Of a stretch of 64,000 bases of DNA, positions 17,536 through 29,660 are shown in pieces. Both the position numbers and the translations under genes were made by a program. Where the stretch lies: NCBI GenBank assembly GCA_023078555.1, contig CM041203.1, forward strand, positions 2,061,481-2,125,480. The letters run 5' to 3'. The DNA comes from Ulva prolifera (taxonomy: Eukaryota; Chlorophyta; Ulvophyceae; Ulvales; Ulvaceae). The first letter of the stretch is position 1; each line of letters begins with the position of its first letter. The notes under the pieces were generated by a model. The model saw only the letters and a program-made list of their open reading frames with translations. It searched no databases and was not told the origin of the DNA.

Positions 17536-19718
17536 GATGTGTCTGCAACACCGAAAAGCGCCTTCGGCAATCACAAGAACTGTGGATGATGACTTTTCCC
17601 GGGTGGTTGGAGAGACACAAGAGATCGCGCTTTGATCCGGAGGAACTAGCTGTGGATGATGACACGCCGAGTCAAGCCTGACCCACACAGCAATGACCCC
17701 CAATTCACAAGACAATCGTCAGCTGCGAACTGAATATGGGTGATTACAGCGGGAAATCAATCACAAACAGTAGGAGCATCCAAGGACCAAGCCGAGGCGA
17801 GCGTTTCGAGAGCACGGGCAACCAGGTCCGCCAATGACACGGGGTCAAGGCAGATAAATATAAATCTCACAAAGACATAGGAGGTCGTTGTCGGTGGAAG
17901 CGCATTGCAATCCAGCTTGGTGGCGCACCGCTCTACGTTTCGAACTGCAGTGCCACGACGTGACGCCAACACAAGTACGCTACCCACGAACTGCTGATAC
18001 CACTGATTACAGAGTCAGTATTTGTTCCAACGCTGTACTTGTTTATTTGTACCTCGTCCGCAGCTCGTCCGTGCGGCCAAAATAAGAAAATCAGGAATAC
18101 TTCGCAGTCGTGCTTCCGCGTGTCGTCTGAATCAGGATCCCCCCTGGAAGGGGGGGGTAAGACAGGCAAGAAGCAGCCCCCCTTGCGGCCTTCTCCCCAC
18201 TCCGGCAGGGCCCGATTCCCCGCTGTTTCGACATCCCAGTCCCAGCGCTCACACCACGCTAGACCACGAAAAACAGAAGTGGTCTAGACAGGTACGGAGT
18301 CGTAAGGATCGGCACCAATCTGGGTGCTCAGCCACTGTGAATGGCATTCTTCATAGTTCGGAGCACTCCTTGCGCATTGCTTCTTTGTAGAGATCTGTGC
18401 GTAAGCTTCTCCAATTCATTTTAGGTGTTCAGCAGAGCGGTTGTGCACAACTGCACACTAGCTGTCCTACAGCCCCTCCTGCTAAGAACCACAAATCTGG
18501 GCCCAGGCGTTCGCTTGGCAGCAGGCAGTAATTGCCATGCCGTAAGTCTTGAAAAAAGATGCAGCTCCGGATCACAACGGCCGAAACGATTATCGCTAGC
18601 TGCACGATGTCACAAGAGTGGTATGAGTGAATGAGCGTCTACATTCCTCAGCAGTTGCCATACACTTGTTGTCTGCCGTAACGCAGAAGGCATGTGCATG
18701 TTGCGATGCATATTTGGATCTGTCCATATTGTGCCTTGGTGTTCTGCCCGCAATGACACATTTGTGCTCACAATGGCTGTACATCACGCAAGCATCCTGC
18801 AACCAGCGGTCTCTGGTGCCGTTCGCGTCTCAGCCAGTTCGATGTGCCTCCAGCCGGGCAACCCGGGTTGATGATCGGTGGGGCTCTAGCGGCGTGCACG
18901 AACTGCGAGAGGTTGCTGTAGATTGCTTTTAGCCCAGTCCAGTGGAGGGCATATGCTCCAAGTTCTCTATTGATGTATTGTGTTTTTGTCACGGAGGACG
19001 CCCGCACGAGGTGCACCTATGATTCCACATGAAAAAGAAAATATAATTGGTAGGGGGTATGGCGATCAAGTTTAGGCGATCAACAAGACATCGACTCCGG
19101 TCAGTGCGTTGTGTGAAGATAACATGACTGAAAAAATCATCACCTTGGCATTACAGTCGGAATTCTGCATCATGTTAGCCGTCAGCGGTCGTAGAAGTGA
19201 TTTTCTGCAGCAGGCGTAGTTGCCCACCAGGCATTAGAGCTGTGTGTTTGAAGCATAGCAAAAAAACGTTAAATGGGTCCGGGGCGTCATCGTTTGACAA
19301 CACACCAACGATGATGTGTGCATGAACCCGGCATTCGCTCTCGCGCGTGGTGAATGCATCCGTGTCATATCGAAATCTCATGAACGAGAAACATGACGTT
19401 GATGCGGTATGATCAAGTCAGACTGACCGCTTAATTCTGTGACAGTGATGTCCTGTCGACCAATCCACAACATCGACACTGTTGCTATGTATGTTGCGCA
19501 AACCCATCGGTCGGCTGGGAGTCAGCAGATCGCTGCCTTCAAAACAGAGCTTATAAGCATCAAAGCATGCTGTTGCTGGGACCGAAACCCTCAGCCACAG
19601 CAAGTGATTATTGGCACAGACCCGGAAAACATGCCAGCGATGGCAAACCACCTGTTGTACCTAATGACGGTGGCGAGACACATCATATCATTGGACATCA
19701 CGAAACAGCAGCCATAAA
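17536..19718. other. No recognisable gene
   Basis: Upstream of PDI and downstream of the short TPPP gene. Contains short open frames on both strands without recognisable motifs. The PDI promoter should lie just above 17535. Confidence 0.5.
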
Positions 19719-20359
19719 CTACTTCTCTTGCCATACAGGACGGCCATCCTTTGTGAACAGCTGCGGCTTGGCCTGGCTGGCCCTTGGAGTGCGTGTGGTG
19801 GAAAATTTGTCATGAAATCGAACTGCCTGTGCTTGAGTGCCGTGCACAATCGGCCCTTCACATCGGCTGATTGCGTCTGTCACAGATTCCACTGGCCAGC
19901 CACGAGCATCAGCGCACACATCCAGTGCAGCTTGAAATTGCCGGAAGTTCAGCCGCTTTGTGACCTGCACTTATCCGCGAACATTGCTGGATCCAACACT
20001 ACCTGGTTCCTATGTTGTGAACCTGGCTCTCTGTGCAAGCCATGCACACAAAACCCCAGCCAGTTACTGAACGTGTCCCCAGACGCTTTACGGCACACCT
20101 TATTGCTGCATTTGGTGAAGGATAGGTCAACCCGTGTCAAGTCAAGGTTGCCACCCATGAGTTGAGCCTCCTTGCACAGCTTTGCAAACCCCTTGGAGTC
20201 CATCACAACGTTGTCCGGGTCCTCTGCTGCAGCATCTGCAACGGCTGCGCCTTTACCGAATACTGCAAAGGAAACAAACTTCTCCTGCAATGGATCGGAC
20301 AGTGCGGCCCTTGACGCACTCATCTTGCCTGTCGATTGTCGTTGTGCTCCCCCTGCCAT
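19719..20359 (-). CDS. TPPP/p25-alpha family protein (short form)
   Basis: p25-alpha (tubulin polymerisation-promoting) proteins bind microtubules, and their distribution follows that of cilia and flagella. Exons 20359-20099 and 19964-19719 join in phase 0 to 168 residues. The family pattern is readable: LQEKFVSFAVFGKG near the N-terminus, SKGFAKLCKEAQLMGGNLD, then the Ca-loop-like VDLSFTKCSNK joined by splicing to VTKRLNFRQFQAALD. The end holds a GP...VRFHDKFS motif equivalent to the Rossmann-like tail of TPPP. The start is the first ATG giving the family N-terminus. The next gene upstream on the same strand is a second p25-alpha gene, so the pair probably arose by tandem duplication. Confidence 0.88.
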
Positions 20360-20734
20360 GGAAAACCGGGAGAAGCGGTGATCGTGGCACTGACCAGCTG
20401 AGCGACGTCGCTCGGACTTTATGTCCCGGCTCAGTTGGGCACCCAGATCGCGTGGTCCGTCATATGCCGTTGGTGGTCCACCTCCATGCGCCCATGTACC
20501 AGTGTATGTTGACTGCAGCACACATCATGTATGAATCAGGGTGATTGCACACACTGACTCAGCTGCAACACAACGCTGTCTGATTCACACATGACACAGG
20601 CTATCTCAGGTGCTGATTAAGCTGCTCAGCAGCAGCCACGGTGCAGCAAGGGCATCAGAGATATCCCATGAGGGCACAGTCATGTCTCTCCATCAAACGC
20701 ACATGAAGCTGTGGCACTCAGGAATTCTGCCGTG

Positions 20735-22390
20735 TCAGAACCGCACCTTGTCATCGTGGAAACGAACACTCCCAGCAACGGTCGCACGTGTGACAGGGCC
20801 GTTGCTTGCGAGGCACTTGGTTGCGATGTCCGCCAAGTTCATGCCGCTCCTGTGGCCGAGCGCATCAAGGGCCTCAATGAACTGCTCAAAGGACAGCACT
20901 CGCTCCCCCTTGGTCCGGACCTTGGCAAAAACCAGGTCCACATCTGTGTTCTTCAGCTTTTGCCCACGGCCCACAAATCCACAGTCCTGCGTGAGCTTCA
21001 GCCAGCGCGCACCATCTAGGCCGATAGCGCCATTGTAGCGCTGACCGTACGTGGCAAAAGCCTTGTACACCCGCCTAAGGCCTGCGACAGCGCTTGGGCC
21101 AAGCTCGGACTTGACCTCTGTTAAACTGCCAGCAGCGCCAGTGCGATACATACGTTCCAGGTCAATATTCTTCGTCTTTGGGGGCAGCCCCTTGAGTTCC
21201 TTGCGGACAGCGACATCGTCGACACCTGACACGCTCGGCGGCGTCAGCGCATGCACAATTGCGTGGACATGGACGGTGTCAGATTTGGCAGAGTACATGC
21301 CGTCAACGACATCCCCGTCGCCGATCTGACGCAGAACGCGCAGCATCGGACGTGCCGGATCAGTGTACTGCCGCTTATGCGCAAGCACCTCTGCAAGATG
21401 CCCCTCCGGAATTGAATTCTGCAGGATGTCAACGATGAGCTGATGGATGCTCTCAAAATGCCCCTTCACATCCTCCATCAGCGCGAGGTGGATGAGCCAG
21501 CCTGGGCGCACGAACAGCTCGACGTGTGCCGCCGCCGTCTGAAATGCCTTGTGCAGCTCTTTGAACAGGTTCGGTGTGAGGATGTCGCCGAAGTCCACAA
21601 GGTCCTCCACAATGTCAATGACATCGAGGCACAGGCGTGCAAGTTCGCGTGCGTTCTGCGCGACGGGGCGCGCCGCCACACACAGGTCCATGAGGCAGAT
21701 GATGGACGTCACAGCCTGGCCAGATATAGGCATTCGCTCGGTTAGCAGCTCAAGCTGCTGTGACATGACAATGCTTTTGGCCATTGAGTCCTGCAGCCGC
21801 GAGAATGAGTCCTCAGAATGCACAGCCTCCGACGGTGTGTAGTGGTCAGAGTCTGGTGTCTGCGACCGGGCAGACAACTGCGCTGCGGCGGGCGGCGTTG
21901 GGGCTGGATCTGATTCCGGAGCTGCGACCGGAGACGGTGCCGATGCCATGACGCCTGGGGCGGCGCTCATTTTGTCAGACTCGGGTGTCTTCGGTGGCGG
22001 AGGCGAATGGTGCGGGATACGCTTCTTCGGACCCTGCTCCTGCATGCATGGGCCATTGCAAATGGTGGGATCGTCCTCCACGCATTCTCGCATTACCGGC
22101 ACGCCACACACAGCTCGCGTGGCAAGACTTTGAGCCAATGCAGTGTGCCGCTGTAGCGGCATAGCCCGTGACGTGCATTGGTCTCTCAGCGGAACGAGGC
22201 GGACCTGCTGCTGCTGCTGTGTAAGCTCTACCTGCGCAAGCCAGTGCAGCTCCCTTCCATTTCTCCTTGAAGATAAGTCTGCATGCATCCACTCGGTTTG
22301 AACTCGGTTTGACGTCGTGCGCACACGTACATGCCGCGCGTGCTGCCCGTGAAGTGTGATCGTCGTGTCCTTCGCACTACAAAGGCCCAT
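20735..22390 (-). CDS. MCAfunc-like helical domain fused to p25-alpha domain
   Basis: Single uninterrupted exon of 551 residues. Residues 1-140 are low-confidence as protein; a second good start is the MSAAPGVMASAPSP Met at 141. Residues 145-200 are Pro/Ser/Ala-rich. Residues about 220-330 form a helical block (NARELARLCLDVIDIVEDL, then LHKAFQTAAAHVELF, then W and FESIHQLIVDIL). It resembles the MCAfunc/MLKL-type four-helix bundle found at the N-terminus of plant and algal signalling proteins. Residues about 437-545 are a p25-alpha domain: RRVYKAFATYGQRYNG, WLKLTQDCGFVG, DVDLVFAKVRTKGERVLSFE and the terminal GSVRFHDDK. The fold of the first block is inferred from pattern only. The likely role is linking a membrane- or scaffold-binding bundle to microtubules. 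Confidence 0.8.
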   Translation of the reverse strand: MGLCSAKDTTITLHGQHARHVRVRTTSNRVQTEWMHADLSSRRNGRELHWLAQVELTQQQQQVRLVPLRDQCTSRAMPLQRHTALAQSLATRAVCGVPVMRECVEDDPTICNGPCMQEQGPKKRIPHHSPPPPKTPESDKMSAAPGVMASAPSPVAAPESDPAPTPPAAAQLSARSQTPDSDHYTPSEAVHSEDSFSRLQDSMAKSIVMSQQLELLTERMPISGQAVTSIICLMDLCVAARPVAQNARELARLCLDVIDIVEDLVDFGDILTPNLFKELHKAFQTAAAHVELFVRPGWLIHLALMEDVKGHFESIHQLIVDILQNSIPEGHLAEVLAHKRQYTDPARPMLRVLRQIGDGDVVDGMYSAKSDTVHVHAIVHALTPPSVSGVDDVAVRKELKGLPPKTKNIDLERMYRTGAAGSLTEVKSELGPSAVAGLRRVYKAFATYGQRYNGAIGLDGARWLKLTQDCGFVGRGQKLKNTDVDLVFAKVRTKGERVLSFEQFIEALDALGHRSGMNLADIATKCLASNGPVTRATVAGSVRFHDDKVRF

Positions 22391-24048
22391 TCTGCAGAGA
22401 TATTCGTGTGAGACACGTAGCCGTCACTCTGATTGTGCGGATAGCCGGGCATCTAGCACAGGACGGCTTTGAAGGCTAGGCTACATGATGGACGGTGGCC
22501 ATTGCAACAGTCCAGCAACGAAGGAACAAATAAAATTTTGGTCTATGCTGGTATTAAACTGCAAGCAGCAGCGCATCGGAAACGTTTGCTATTTCAGTGA
22601 TCGACCTACAGCGAGGAAATTTTAGTTGCCGCAGCACAAACAGCGATGGCCTGCGGAAGCGATATCACCTGATGGGAATGGCTGTGGCTGAATTTATGCT
22701 CGATCTCATTTATGCAAGCAATGCGCAGCGGGTCTCTGGCACATGCCGCACCTGCCCCAGCCGATGACGAGGGTAGCATCGCGGATCAAGGATCAAGGTA
22801 GACGATAACGAGGAGGCTTTATTGAAGTGAAATAGTTTAAATTGTTGTGCTCGGTTGCAGCACCCGTAATTAAATCGACATCCTGGCCGGAAGAGGCACA
22901 CTAATCAAATCTGCATTACCCGACCGACAGTAGTCGAACTCACCAGCCGATCAGTATACCTGTAGTTTCGACATTTTTACCCCTATTTTCCGCTGTGAAG
23001 CTGGGACTCGTCCGGTGCTTGCTGTCTCCGACCACTCACATAAAGGGGGAAGCCGCGGCCGCGTTCTACGGTCACATCGTGACGCTGCAGCGCGCTGGCG
23101 GGCCATTGGTTGGCGCCGTGCACAGCGCCGTCATTTCGGCGACTACACAGAAGTTGAAGAATCCAGCCATTCTCCGTATCCGTTTGGTGTAGTTTTGCAG
23201 TGTTGTGCAATCCGGCTTTGACACGCGAATCACAGACACTAGGAAATGCACGCTTGCAGTACTGATCACGGATATGCATGATGCGGCTGGGATGTTTATG
23301 TGTCCGCCGTGGAGCTATGCGACGCTCCATTGCGGGCGTCATGAGGCATAAGTTCATGTGCCTGCACTTTGGTGCACCGTTGTGCGGGAACGATCACACG
23401 GCACGTTAGCTCGGTCTGCGCATCGATTCAGTGACACACGTTTCGAAGGTTGCCTGTGTATAATATGTGCCCCTCACGTGGTAGTTTATACATGAAATGC
23501 TCAGCGGTGACAGACACGGCGGCATCGTTTCGCGCACGCGATGTACAGCATATGCATTCATAAGGTGCTCCGCGATACACCGTCATTAGCACATGCATGC
23601 CTTCGACACATGCAACGCAAATGAGTGTTTCGTCAATTCCAGAGACATGCCAGGGCACTACTCAGAGCCGCTAAGTTCAGGAGGAGCACTTTAGAAATAA
23701 ACACCGTCCACAATCACGGATCATACATTCTGCTACGTGAAAGTCGGTCTTGTACTTAGCTGCCAGAGCCTTTGGACCCACATGTTGTAGCTGCGTTGGC
23801 GTCACACAGGCCCGGGCCTTTCATGCATGCAGCAGCATCGGGCGTCGCACCTGCGGCGTACTGGGCCCTCTCTCTCTCTTGCCTCACTAAGTTGTGTCGC
23901 ACGCGATGCACACATGATGTGGCACATGCATCTGGCGAGCTTGATCAGAGCGTGATGCAGAAGACTGCTGCGATTGCAGCTCATGTTGCTCAGTGCTTCC
24001 CGTAGCTGTTAGCCTCACTGGTACATCCCGGGCCAGCGCTGGACATCT
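22391..24048. other. No recognisable gene
   Basis: Upstream of the fused TPPP gene. Nothing recognised on either strand apart from short open frames. Confidence 0.5.
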
Positions 24049-24966
24049 TTGGCTCTGCCTGTCTGTCACGTTCAGCAGAGTGTGGGAGGTGCAAGATGTA
24101 CCATTCCTTGCCGTCACCGCTGCAGCCGGCAAGCCTGTCCATCCTTGTGTGCTCCGCCATGGCATCGAGCAGGCTACCTCTGTCACTCATTGACTGTGGT
24201 GGTGCATACCAACCATGTTGCCAGCACACGGTTCCATGTAGTCAAGGCTTTTCTTGTGTGGCCAGCGACACACATGGCCCGCTATGCGAGCCCTGTGGAT
24301 CTCCCTTTTCAATCCCATGTCCAGCGGAGCCGTTCTGTGATGCGGCTGGCTTGATCCCGACATCTAGTATGATTCACAATTTCTTCTGTGTCGCTCAAGA
24401 AGAACGACCGTGTACTCCAGACTTTTCAACATACCCACCAGTGAATTTTACATAGGCCATAGAGGCATGTACATCACATGTGCTCCCTGTGGACTGGAGT
24501 GGATGCCGTGTTGCCAGCGGCTATCTGAATTATGCGCTGGCGATCTTATATGTTACTCCGAGCAAGATCGATGTGTTGTATCAGAATATGTTTCAATGAA
24601 AGAAGCCTTCTACCCAGGTGTGCTACATCACAGCATGAGACTGGTGCATGTGGAAGCATGCTGTGTACATCATGCAAAGCAAAAGATGGACAGTGGCATT
24701 ACGTCCCGTGAGCATCATTGAAGCGTGTAGCATTAGACAATGGTGATGACGGATTCTCCATCGTTGCGCAATCAAGAGGCAGTATGAACTCATGGGTGGC
24801 GTGTGGTGGCACCGGCATGTCACCATGCTTGCAGGTAGAGGGTGAGAACAGCGTCCCTGCATGGCATTGTGATGATCCACTTGTCATCGAAGCTCCGGGT
24901 GCGCATCTGATGATTTCTGGTGTCTTTGCATTGCCAGCTTGCCCTGAAAGAGGTCAGGGTTGCTGA
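24049..24966 (+). CDS. Candidate cysteine-rich protein (exon structure unresolved)
   Basis: Three plus-strand frames in a row carry similar spaced cysteines: CGGAYQPCC...CSQGFSC...CEPCG at about 24190-24310, CAPCGLEWMPCC...C...CYSEQDRC at about 24480-24580, and CGGTGMSPC...C at about 24805-24960. The unit resembles the CGG-x-x-x-PCC pattern of small extracellular disulfide repeats. The frames differ, so introns or frameshifts must separate them, and I could not join them with confidence. No signal peptide was identified. It could be one secreted repeat protein or a decayed gene. Confidence 0.35.
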
Positions 24967-26504
24967 ATCCTGCGCCAATGCCAATCTGCCAAATTGACCA
25001 TCGTTTCCAATGGCAGTGGTGTGAAGAACACTGAAGATCAGACTACAATTGCTATTACAGAACCTACAAGATGATGCTTAACCGTTTTGAAAGTAATGTG
25101 CAGCTTTTCTATGTGCTCAGCTTAATGCCACAGTACCCTTGGCAGTTGGCGAGACATCCTGCGGTTCACCATCGCATGCTCCGTGCCCAGGAATGATGTG
25201 TGGCTCTGGTCTGTCTTTATTGCAAAGTGAAGGTGTGTGCGTCCATAATCTGTGCCGCGTTTAAATTTGAGGCCCTCACTTTAAACTGAGGCACGGCATG
25301 AATGCTGTACGGTCCCCAGCTGAGGCACTGGCGCGGGACGTTCTGCATGTGCTCGATTGTGAGACGGGGAGTGTGCAGGAAACCTAACATGCTCTAATTA
25401 CACTTTAACGAAGCACCATTAGATTCAGCATGTGACCACCTTTGGCCGACGGTTGTAATGCGTTCATGAGACAGCTGGACAGAACAGACCATTTACCGGC
25501 TGACTATACATAGAACACTTGGTAGGTGTTGCAGTGTTCGCAGACTAATAGCCTGAAAGACTTCTCCGCTCAAGAAAATGACTTCCATGGAGGCAGGCCG
25601 TCGAATCATCCCTTGTAAGAAGTTTGGTCAAAGCTATCAATGGCGAAGCCTTCCAGTCGAGACTGGATCCTTGGGCTTGCAACGCCCCAGGCGCCAGATG
25701 GTCCTGAAGGACCATGTATCAGTGCAAAAACTGGAGCAGGGGGCAACAATATACATGAATATATCTTTTCATGATACCATTTGGCATAGATTCAAATCAC
25801 TGGCAGCTGACACTAGTGGGCATAAATGGATTGCACCGTGGAGGTAGCACTGAGCAAAGGCCCGTGCGAAAGCCGGCAACGTCTTAGTGACTTGGTAGCG
25901 TGCCAGATCCGTACAGCTTCTCTGCAGAATGGGTGGTGTAGGGTCCTTCCGAAAAGTCGAAAGCAGCTGCGGCTTTCAGAACCAGGGGATGGTCTCCTCC
26001 CACCCCCTGATCAGTTGGCTCCAACAATGGCGCTGGTTCCTGCTTTGATCATGTTGATCGCAGTCGACGAACGACCTCCATGAAATGGCGGATTCGGAAC
26101 ATGTGGCTGATGCTCTATCAGAAACAAGCGAGGAGCCCAGACAATGCATTGTTACAATTGGGCTAATAGATTCTCTCTAGTGTGGTGCACGCATAATTCA
26201 TCTCCGCTTGGACTGCTCCTTTGCTTTCAAGTGCCGGCTGCATCACATTGCCGAGGCTGAGGCTCCATGATGGCTGCAATGTTGATGCATTTGCTAAACA
26301 GTTCATTAAGGCATGGGCTATTGCGTTGCACCGCATTTGGTCCAGTGCATGTGGATACGGCCTGCTCTGATAATTTCTTAATTTCTTGCCAGCACCTGTT
26401 GACCCCCTTCTCCTGAACCTGCACACCCATGGGCCGTGACATGGTAGTCACGCGATGCCAGAGACTTGCAGCTCGTGCACCAATGATGCCGATGCGATCG
26501 CCGG
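24967..26504. other. No recognisable gene
   Basis: Open frames at 25578-25847 and 25826-26083 (+) have no recognisable motif. Nothing else seen. Confidence 0.45.
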
Positions 26505-26921
26505 GTGGCCAGGCCCGCACACTTGTGCGCCCCCATGCTCCGCAAGCCCTTGGCTCAGGATCTGTGCATTTGTGACAGGTGCCTATGCGAAAATGTGACT
26601 CAGCCGTCCGCGGGCGTCCGCGGACACGCTGTGATGTTCCTAACACTGTCGCATATACTGGAGGGTTACAATGACATCTATGCCACCGTTGAGCATCCGC
26701 GGCTATGCCCTCTGTGCTGTGCGGACGTGCGGGGCCCACACAATGACTATGATGCCGATGATTCTGTTGAACACATGCTGCTGTGGTGCTCACTCGCGAT
26801 CCCGGCCGGCGATGCAGCATGCCATCTATGCTCTACAACCCCGGATGACCTTGTCATTTCTGTGCAACATGTCCCCTGTGCGGTGTCTGCATTTCAGCGC
26901 GTTTTGCCGGGGACCGGATGA
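26505..26921 (+). mobile_element. Possible retroelement ORF fragment (CPLC...H...C motif)
   Basis: The frame contains CPLC, then after about 24 residues DSVEHMLLWC. This C-x2-C-x(n)-H-x4-C arrangement is the zinc-knuckle-like end found at the C-terminus of many LINE reverse transcriptases (...CPLC...ETVEHLLLxC). There is no reverse transcriptase core around it, so at most it is a fragment. An unrelated zinc-binding protein is possible. Confidence 0.35.
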
Positions 26922-27669
26922 GTCTTGCCCTGCCGTGTTTGCAGTCCCGGTTGCAACGCATGCGCGCAGTTGACCCTTCCGTGGCTCTGCAGCGTGCTGG
27001 CGTGGCTCTGGCCTTGGTGTAGATCCACGAGCCTGTATCAGACTGACTGCAGCTGACATGTTCGTTGTGGCGGCCAGGGTATGTGGTCAAGCTGCAGTGG
27101 GCCTGGCGACTGATGTGTGCACCACCATGGTGGTGTTTTGGTATCCAACGCCCAGTTGCGTGGCTGCGCCGCTCTTGCGACCCCCCATAGTGCTCTTAGG
27201 ATACTCACGTGGCCGGTCGTGCAGTGGTGGATGGTTCGTGTGTGACTTGTCCGCCGCCTGAGGGGAAGAGGCCCGGCTCGGTGGTGCATCTGATATATTT
27301 GGCAACTATAGTGTACCAAGAACAACCGAAGCAGATTTGTGCAGTGCATGGCACAGTGTCAGATGCACGTGTGAAATACATTGCATAATTGAGCATGGCA
27401 TGTTCAAGCTGAATATTGCACAAGGGCGGCCCAGTGCAACACAGTCCCAAAAGGGTGCCGCATGTGGGTCGATCAACGATCAACTATGCATGCATGTAAA
27501 GTTGTGGCTTCAGGCTGCCTGCAGGCGTGCTCATGAAGTCGTCAGAGCGCGATGGGACGCAGCAATAGCAAGCTCCCTCGTGCTGACAAGAAGTGCATGT
27601 TGCGCATCTGGGAATTCAAAGCCGCTTGCTGACGCTGTGTGGTGCTGTACGTTGGAGGGCGTTTATGAT
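26922..27669. other. Intergenic, upstream of cyclin L
   Basis: No gene recognised. The cyclin L frame stays open upstream to about 27337 but the conserved start is at 27670, so the right part is presumably its leader and promoter. Confidence 0.5.
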
Positions 27670-29660
27670 ATGACATCAATTCTGCAGCAACTCGACAACT
27701 TCTACTTGTCTAGCGATCAGCTAGACAACACACCTTCAAGGCAGGTAGGCGTAGATGCAGAAACTGAGAAACGTCTGCGGTACTACGGCTGCGATAGAAT
27801 CCAGAGAGCAGTGGTCCTCCTTGGATTGCCGCAGGTCGTCGCCGCAACAGCCCAGACCTTACTTCATCGTTTTTATTGCAAAAAGGACCTTCAAGAATGG
27901 CATATCCGGGTGCGACGCTTGTCAGGTCGTCGCCGGATTGGCGTTTGAAGGCCATGTCAGTTTCTGTGAGCACGTGTAAATTCCAGACAGTCTAGTTTCT
28001 GCCCCTGCCTTTGTAAGTGTATACATGCTTGCAGCTTCTCACGGTGGCAGTAACGTGGATTGCTGCCAAGATAGAGGAGCAGACTCACATCGTGCAGCTC
28101 AATGATGTTGCACTGGTGTTTGACGTGCTACAGCAGCGGGAGAATGGTAAGGAAGAAATTGATGTCACCGATCCCAAGAGTGAAAAGTTCAAGGAGCTGC
28201 GTGCAGAAATTGCTACAAAGTACGAGATGGGGGTTTTTCACGCCCTAGGCTTCATCTGCCATGTGGACCACCCACACAAGCTGACAGCAAATCTACCGGG
28301 CCTTATCTTTTATGACAGTCTACGTCGCACAGCTCATATTCCGGATGGGCTGCTACAGGTACTTCCTCTTAATGTTGCTGTGCTCCCGACGCCCTGCAGT
28401 CCACTGTGTGAATTACATTTATGCTCATCTGCGCTGCAGGAGGCCTGGGGACTAGCAAATGACTCTTTGAAGACCACACTTTGCGTGCGCTTCCGGTCTC
28501 TGACCATTGCGTGCGCATGTATTTTCTTGGCAGCTAGAAGGCTAGGCATTGCGATGCCTGAGGACCCTCCATGGTGGGAGTTCGCTGACACATCTTTTGG
28601 TGACATGGCGACGGTCTGCGCGGAGATTGTGTCCCTACATGGCTTACCTACACCGGTTTACATCAGTGTCAACAAGGGCGAGACTGCCGCTTCTGTCGAT
28701 GCCAAGCTGGCAGCCAGCAAATTTGAAGTGATCAAGATGGACGAGGCGATGGCTACAGGCTGCTCTCTGTCTCCAAGGACACAATCGCCTACTGTGAAGT
28801 CCACCCACAGTAGTGGTCAGGCAGCGGCCCATCCTAGTGATGCACGTGCTCGGGCTGCAGTTGCATCCAGCCCAAGTGGATCTGTGCAGGGGGGTAGTCA
28901 CGATGAATTCATAAACGCTGCACCGCTCCAAGGACACCGATGCGACTTCAGTAGGGCAGACTCTGCTGCTGATCGCCATGATCGGGACGAGGCGTCTGAT
29001 CGTCGTGACAGGGAATTCGCATCAGATAGACGTGATAGAGAGGATGGGTATCGGCACCGGCATGGGCGGACCGGCCACAGAGATACCCCTAAATCTAGCC
29101 GAGCCTCGCGTCGCAAGCGGCACCATGATGGCCCTGATAATGCACGGGACAAACGCGACGGACCCCGCGATAGATCAGATAGCTCCAGAGGTGCCGAAAG
29201 GATGACCAAAGATCGGCATATAGAATCATTCAGCAGCAGGCAGGGTGATGATCCAAACCGCACGCACACAGACAGCAGGGGCCGAAGTAGATCAGGCCAG
29301 AGAGGCCGTAGACGTGAAGCAGACCACCGTAGCTCACCACTCCATCGGCGATCACCTGTGCCAGGAACTAACAGCCAAAGTGTTGCATCTGCCAGGATTC
29401 AGAGTAATGCAACAGGAAGCAGTAGACCTAGTGCTGCAGACGGGGCTGCATCAAAGCCTGATGATTCGCTGCCGGGTCCACCAAGTAAGCCCGCGCGAAC
29501 GCTGCTAAATTGGGAAGAGATGACGGCAAACAGAAGGCTTGATTCATTCAAAGCACTCAAAAGGCGTGCTGATTCAGACAACCTGTCTGCTCAAGCTGAC
29601 AAAGTCCATTGCCCAGGCCAGCGTAGATTAAACGCCGATAGAAGAGAGGACACGCAGTGA
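27670..29660 (+). CDS. CCNL: Cyclin L, RS-domain cyclin
   Basis: Cyclin L partners CDK11/CDK12-type kinases in nuclear speckles and acts in pre-mRNA splicing. Exons 27670-27909, 28035-28358 and 28440-29660 join to 594 residues. The first cyclin box is readable across the first splice: IDNFYL-like LDNFYLSSDQL, NTPSRQVGVD, LRYYGCDRIQ, FYCKK, then WIAAKIEEQ. The second box holds WGLANDSLKTTLCVRF and PEDPPWWEF. Residues about 355-490 are dense in Arg-Asp and Arg-Ser dipeptides, the RS tail. The tail ends with LLNWEEMTANRR. The second intron (28359-28439, 81 bp) is in phase and free of stops, so retention would simply insert 27 residues. It is called an intron because the cyclin box continues perfectly from LLQ to EAWGLAND. 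Confidence 0.95.

Noticed and set aside
16720..17715. PDI start placed upstream of 17535
   Set aside because: The frame is open further upstream, but the signal peptide begins at 17535 and the upstream residues are not signal-like.
28017..29660. Single-exon reading of cyclin L through 28359-28439
   Set aside because: The 27 inserted residues interrupt a conserved cyclin helix and are bounded by perfect GT and AG sites.
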